NCBI GenBank assembly: GCA_029243845.1
Contig: JAQWRF010000117.1
Location: 1 to 5,043, forward strand
Length of the DNA: 5,043 bases
DNA from: Planctomycetota bacterium
GTDB taxonomy: Bacteria > Planctomycetota > UBA1135
Direction: 5' to 3'
Part shown: piece by piece, positions 1 to 5,043 of the stretch
Position numbering within the stretch: the first letter of the stretch is position 1
Layout: each line of letters opens with the position of its first letter
Notes under the pieces: generated by a model
The model's input: only the letters and a program-made list of their open reading frames with translations
The model's database searches: none
Told to the model about the DNA's origin: nothing
Position numbers and translations under genes: made by a program

Positions 1-292
1 AGCTAAGAAGAAGCCTGCGAAAAAGAAGGCCAAGAAGAAAGTAGCTAAGAAGAAAGTAGCTAAGAAGAAGCCTGCGAAAAAGAAGGCCAAGAAGAAAGTA
101 GCTAAGAAGAAAGTAGCTAAGAAGAAGCCTGCGAAAAAGAAGGCCAAGAAGAAAGTGGCTAAGAAGAAAGTAGCTAAGAAGAAGCCTGCGAAAAAGAAGG
201 CCAAGAAGAAAGTAGCTAAGAAGAAGCCTGCGAAGAAAAAAGTAGCTAAGAAGAAAGCTGCCAAGAAGAAAGTCGTCCGCAAGAAAAAGTAG
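1..292 (+). CDS. Histone H1-like lysine-rich repetitive protein, C-terminal part (5' end outside window)
   Basis: The reading frame with codons starting at base 2 is open from the left edge to a TAG at 290-292 and gives 96 residues: 60 Lys, 20 Ala, 10 Val, 5 Pro and 1 Arg. No acidic, aromatic or sulfur residues occur. The protein is built from AKKKP, AKKK and AKKKV modules and ends in VVRKKK. Such tails are typical of bacterial histone H1-like proteins (the chlamydial Hc1/Hc2 and AlgP-like type), which bind DNA through charge and help condense the nucleoid; that role is inferred from composition. The start codon and any N-terminal domain lie outside the window, so total length is unknown. An HU gene follows on the same strand 98 bp downstream, which supports a chromatin role. 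A lysine-rich extension of another protein, such as a topoisomerase or ribosomal protein, cannot be excluded. The frame is sure and the function moderately so. Confidence 0.8.
   Translation, partial: AKKKPAKKKAKKKVAKKKVAKKKPAKKKAKKKVAKKKVAKKKPAKKKAKKKVAKKKVAKKKPAKKKAKKKVAKKKPAKKKVAKKKAAKKKVVRKKK
2..214 (+). repeat. 57-bp in-frame tandem repeat, about 3.7 copies
   Basis: Units start at 2, 59, 116 and 173. The first three are complete and the fourth stops after 42 bp. Each unit encodes the 19 residues AKKKPAKKKAKKKVAKKKV. The only difference I find between copies is a third-position change in unit 3, where a GTG valine codon at 155-157 replaces GTA. Near identity including synonymous sites indicates recent duplication or gene conversion, not just selection on the protein. 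After 214 the pattern continues in shorter, diverged modules up to the stop. Confidence 0.93.
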
Positions 293-390
293 ACTAGACG
301 CTTCTTAAAAAAAACAGCTGGCTCTAGTTCGCTAGAGCTGGCAACTCTTCAGAAATAACCTCTCCCCAAGTCTCAAACACCCGGATAATC
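293..390. other. Intergenic region between the H1-like and HU genes
   Basis: These 98 bp hold the stem-loop at 317-342 and an eight-A run at 307-314. I see no pair of -35/-10 boxes good enough to call as a promoter. GATAAT (384-389) looks like a -10 box but sits directly against the ATG, so it cannot drive a normal leader. HU is therefore either read through from the H1-like gene past the hairpin or uses a promoter I cannot recognise. Confidence 0.5.
317..342 (+). terminator. Strong stem-loop with UUCG loop after the H1-like gene (terminator-like, no U-tract on this strand)
   Basis: Bases 321-327 (GCTCTAG) pair perfectly with 332-338 (CTAGAGC) around the tetraloop TTCG at 328-331. The stem extends by four more pairs, 317-320 with 339-342, two of them G-U. 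The G-U pairs and the very stable UUCG loop both favour folding of plus-strand RNA. However, no U-run follows on this strand. Instead, eight A's at 307-314 precede it, which would be a U-tract for minus-strand transcription. It may be the 3' end structure of the H1-like mRNA, a leader element of the HU mRNA, or a terminator for antisense transcripts coming from metG. Confidence 0.6.
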
Positions 391-669
391 ATGAATAAGC
401 GCGAATTAATTGAAGCTGTCTGTGCAGAACTAGAAACTACTAAGTCGGCCGCAGAAGAAACTGTAAACATCGTACTCCAAGCAATAAAAGATGGCGTCAC
501 ATCAGACGACCAAGTCTCTATTGCAGGATTCGGCACCTGGTCAAAGCGCAGTCGCGCTGCACGTACCGGTCGCAATCCTCAAACAGGCGAAACTATGCAA
601 ATTAAAGCAAGTAAGTCTGTTGGCTTCAAGCCTGCTAAGGCTTGGAAGGACTCAGTAAACGGTAAGTAA
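391..669 (+). CDS. HU-family DNA-binding protein
   Basis: A 92-residue protein of the usual HU/IHF length (about 90). HU proteins are small dimeric nucleoid proteins that bind and bend DNA with little sequence preference. The start MNKRELIEAV matches the family start, so ATG at 391 is well supported, although only a weak GGA (383-385) stands in for a Shine-Dalgarno. The N-terminal helices span roughly residues 1-40. Then comes the family signature: GFGTW at 46-50, and the beta-arm region with R53, R55, R58 and RNPQTGE at 61-67. P63 corresponds to the proline that intercalates into DNA. The C-terminus FKPAKAWKDSVN is also typical. Whether it is an HU homodimer, an IHF subunit or a specialised paralogue cannot be told from sequence alone. 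It follows the H1-like gene on the same strand and has its own terminator downstream. I see no convincing promoter in the 98 bp upstream. Confidence 0.95.
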   Translation: MNKRELIEAVCAELETTKSAAEETVNIVLQAIKDGVTSDDQVSIAGFGTWSKRSRAARTGRNPQTGETMQIKASKSVGFKPAKAWKDSVNGK

Positions 670-687
670 TTAGTTACGTTTACTCTT

Positions 688-720
688 AGCCTCGGTTCAT
701 TGCGAGCCGGGGCTTTTTTT
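688..720 (+). terminator. Rho-independent terminator of the HU gene
   Basis: The hairpin spans 688-714, with an 11-bp stem (two G-U pairs) and a 5-nt loop ATTGC at 699-703, followed by seven T's at 714-720. It lies 18 bp after the HU stop. The two G-U pairs become A-C mismatches in the opposite transcript and no T-run follows on the minus strand, so it should act mainly on plus-strand transcription. Its last two bases overlap the metG stop codon (719-721). Confidence 0.92.
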
Positions 721-2452
721 ATGCCTCACCAAGTTTGCCGATTTCGGCAGCTATGGCATCGTTGTCGATCTTAGCGAATAGAACTTCAGCAGTGCCGAGT
801 TCGGTTCCCGCTGCAAGCACGTCGGTGACCTCGTCGCTGCCCCATGAGTTACTATGGTTACTCGAAGCGTCACCGAGCATTTCTGATAGCTTGATCGATG
901 ATCGCGGACAGAACGGTGAAAGTCGACGGCTTAATAAATCGAAGTGAGCGATACAGCGCTCGACCGCCTGTGCGCACAACATCTGCTCGGCAGGATCATC
1001 GGACTTTATTTTTTTCCAGGGCTCAAGCTTATCAAAGAACTGATTGAGCGCAGTGCACCCAGCGATCAATGCTTGTGCCGCCTTACGCAATTCATGGTTC
1101 TCAATGAACCCAGCAATCTGTGCAAAGCTTTCGCGAGAGGCTGTCAAGAAATCGTCTTCGAGTACTTCATCTACCGCCGGGATTTTATTATCGAATCGCT
1201 TATGGGCGAATTTTAAAACGCGGCTAGCTAAGTTTCCAATCTTGTCGGCCAATAGTGAGTTGTTTGTTGACTGGAATTCGTTCCAGTTGAACTCACTATC
1301 GGATGTCTCGGGTGCCGATAACAATAAATGGAAACGCGCTGCATCAGAGTTGTAGTTCTCGAAGAAGCTTGCGTTGTCGATATACCAACCCTCGGAAGTA
1401 CTGAACTTCTTTCCTTGAAGATTGTAAAACTCGTTTGCCGGGACGGACCACGGTAAGACAAAATTCTTACCGCTCCATGAATCGCCTTGGCCGAGTAACA
1501 TGCTCGGGAAAACAACGGTATGGAAAGCGATATTGTCTTTGCCGATGAAGTGCACCAAACGCGTTTCGTCGTCCTGCCACCAATCTTTCCAGGCGTCCGG
1601 CTCGCCGTTGTTGTGCGCCCATTCCATTGTGGCGCTGACGTAACCAATCGGTGCATCAAACCATACATACAGCACCTTGCCCTCAGCGCCTTCGACGTTA
1701 TCTGGCAAGGGTACGCCCCAAGGCAAGTCGCGCGTGATAGGACGATCGTGCAAGTCACGCAACATCGCCTTTACATAGCCATCCACATTAGACTTCCAGC
1801 CTTTGATGGGATGTTCGGCATGCGTGCCGGCGTACCAATCTTTTAACCCAGCCTTTTGCAAAGCAGGCAAGTCGATATACCAATGGGTGGTGTCTTTCAG
1901 CACTGGCGTGGAGCCATCAATTAGGCTCACCGGATCGCCTAATTCGCGTGCGTCAACCCAAGATCCGCATTTAGGGCATTCGTCACCGCGAGCTTTTTCA
2001 AAACCACAGTCAGGACAAGTGCCTTGCAGATAACGGTCTGGCAGAAAGCGCTGGCTCTCTTCAGAAAACCATTGTTGCTCGGTGCGCTTAATGATGAAAT
2101 CATTGTCGAGCAGCACCTGGAAAAACTTTTGGCTGGCTTCTTTGTGGAACTCGCAACGCGCAGTGCCTGAGAAGATGTCGAAATTTATCGCAAAGCTGTT
2201 AAACAAGTCACCAATTTCTTTATGCCATTTGTCGACATAGTCGCGGTAGTTACTGCCTTCGGCCTCCGCTTTCATGGTGATGGCAACCCCGTGTTCGTCG
2301 GTACCGCAAACGTACAAAACGTTTTCTTCACCTTTAGCCATCTTCAAGTAACGCACATAAACATCAGCCGGTAAATAGGCGCCAGCAATATGTCCAAAGT
2401 GAATCGGACCGTTAGCGTAAGGCAGGGCCGAAGTTACGAGGTAGCGTGTCAT
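719..2452 (-). CDS. metG: Methionine--tRNA ligase (methionyl-tRNA synthetase), short form without C-terminal tRNA-binding domain
   Basis: A 577-residue cytoplasmic class I aminoacyl-tRNA synthetase that attaches methionine to initiator and elongator tRNA-Met using ATP. The Rossmann-fold start MTRYLVTSALPYANG carries the HIGH motif as HFGH (18-21), followed by GTDEHG (50-55). The connecting domain has a zinc knuckle with C146, C149, C159 and C162. The KMSKS loop reads KFSTS (349-353), so the usual second lysine is threonine. In the helical anticodon-binding domain, N407, R411 and W479 match the E. coli residues N391, R395 and W461 that read the CAU anticodon. The protein ends just after LFAKIDNDAIAAEI, where longer enzymes such as the 677-residue E. 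coli form continue into an EMAP/Trbp111-like tRNA-binding domain. It is the last gene of the operon. Its ATG overlaps the upstream stop codon by one base (TAATG), and I see no clear Shine-Dalgarno, so it probably depends on translational coupling. Confidence 0.97.
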   Translation of the reverse strand: MTRYLVTSALPYANGPIHFGHIAGAYLPADVYVRYLKMAKGEENVLYVCGTDEHGVAITMKAEAEGSNYRDYVDKWHKEIGDLFNSFAINFDIFSGTARCEFHKEASQKFFQVLLDNDFIIKRTEQQWFSEESQRFLPDRYLQGTCPDCGFEKARGDECPKCGSWVDARELGDPVSLIDGSTPVLKDTTHWYIDLPALQKAGLKDWYAGTHAEHPIKGWKSNVDGYVKAMLRDLHDRPITRDLPWGVPLPDNVEGAEGKVLYVWFDAPIGYVSATMEWAHNNGEPDAWKDWWQDDETRLVHFIGKDNIAFHTVVFPSMLLGQGDSWSGKNFVLPWSVPANEFYNLQGKKFSTSEGWYIDNASFFENYNSDAARFHLLLSAPETSDSEFNWNEFQSTNNSLLADKIGNLASRVLKFAHKRFDNKIPAVDEVLEDDFLTASRESFAQIAGFIENHELRKAAQALIAGCTALNQFFDKLEPWKKIKSDDPAEQMLCAQAVERCIAHFDLLSRRLSPFCPRSSIKLSEMLGDASSNHSNSWGSDEVTDVLAAGTELGTAEVLFAKIDNDAIAAEIGKLGEA

Positions 2453-2712
2453 TACTTGCTTAGCTGCTCTACTTGCTGCTGCAAATCAGTAATGAACTTA
2501 TCGAGAGTCAGCGCTTCGCCATTATCAAGATTGCTAGCGCACTTATCGCGCAGCATAATCAAATCTTCGATGACACCGTTTGCCATTTGCGGATTGGGCT
2601 CTTGCTTGGGAGCGCCAGGAACTTCGATTAAACCGAGCGCGAAGAATCCTTGCATGGCAATCTTCTGAACAAAAATACGGAAATCTCCGCTAGGGATTTG
2701 TGAGTCAGTCAT
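2452..2712 (-). CDS. DUF1844-like small protein of unknown function
   Basis: An 86-residue protein with no signal peptide or membrane segment. The N-terminal segment FRIFVQKIAMQGFFALGL (11-28) and the later stretch from PQMANGVIEDLIMLRDK to about residue 78, including the NL at 61-62, follow the remembered DUF1844 pattern: F..f...la.qa...LG, then Idll..L.eKT.gNL...E...l...l..L. The middle, GAPKQEPNP (33-41), is a proline-rich loop, and the C-terminus (70-86) looks like an amphipathic helix. The family has no established function that I know of. It lies 2 bp after pyrG and its stop overlaps the metG ATG by one base, so it is clearly part of the operon. The ATG is supported by AGAGG seven bases upstream. 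The family assignment is from pattern memory and is moderate. That it is a real gene is very likely from the packing. Confidence 0.72.
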   Translation of the reverse strand: MTDSQIPSGDFRIFVQKIAMQGFFALGLIEVPGAPKQEPNPQMANGVIEDLIMLRDKCASNLDNGEALTLDKFITDLQQQVEQLSK

Positions 2713-2714
2713 AA

Positions 2715-5043
<2,329 letters not shown>

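Noticed and set aside
1..292. A-rich repeated DNA as a CRISPR array or non-coding satellite
   Set aside because: Repeats are contiguous with no unique spacers, keep one open frame to a stop codon, and encode a known type of lysine-rich protein.
384..389. GATAAT as a -10 promoter box for the HU gene
   Set aside because: It sits one base before the ATG, so transcription would begin inside the gene. No matching -35 box is seen.
324..575. 83-residue minus-strand frame over the HU gene
   Set aside because: It is antisense to a clear HU gene, covers the stem-loop, and has no recognisable motif or ribosome binding site.
1228..1758. 176-residue open frame on the same strand as metG but in another frame
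   Set aside because: It lies wholly inside the metG coding region, its translation shows no family pattern, and metG is intact across it. It is a shadow frame.
735..2033. Several plus-strand open frames antisense to metG
   Set aside because: All are mirror frames of the conserved MetRS sequence, with no domain pattern and no upstream signals.

Overview
The window (5043 bp) comes from a Gram-negative bacterium: kdsB, which activates Kdo for lipopolysaccharide, is present. Several features point away from ordinary gammaproteobacteria. The methionyl-tRNA synthetase is a short form with a KFSTS signature loop, as I recall from Bacteroidota and PVC-type enzymes. A DUF1844-like small protein lies between pyrG and metG, and a histone-H1-like lysine-rich protein lies beside an HU gene. 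Together these suggest the PVC superphylum, perhaps Verrucomicrobiota. That placement is inference from remembered family traits, not a search.

Layout. Left, plus strand (1-720): the 3' end of a gene encoding an extremely lysine-rich repetitive tail (1-292), a strong stem-loop with a UUCG loop (317-342), an HU-family DNA-binding protein (391-669), and a clear intrinsic terminator (688-720). Right, minus strand (719-5043): a tightly packed cluster transcribed as kdsB (start beyond the right edge) -> pyrG -> DUF1844-like gene -> metG. Its junctions are an 8-bp overlap, a 2-bp gap and a 1-bp overlap, so a single operon with translational coupling is likely. The two blocks converge, and the HU terminator's U-tract overlaps the metG stop codon by two bases.

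How they work together. The left block is a nucleoid or chromatin pair, one H1-like and one HU-like. In the operon, PyrG makes CTP, which is the co-substrate KdsB uses to form CMP-Kdo, so these two genes are metabolically linked. MetG charges initiator and elongator tRNA-Met. The DUF1844-like protein has no known function.

I see no mobile element, CRISPR array, tRNA or rRNA. Almost all bases are coding. The only intergenic stretches are 293-390 and 670-718. I did not find an unmistakably new system. The points most worth checking are the homogenised 57-bp repeat in the H1-like gene, the unusual MetRS signature loop, the DUF1844-like gene in the operon, and the stem-loop with an A-tract in front of the HU gene.
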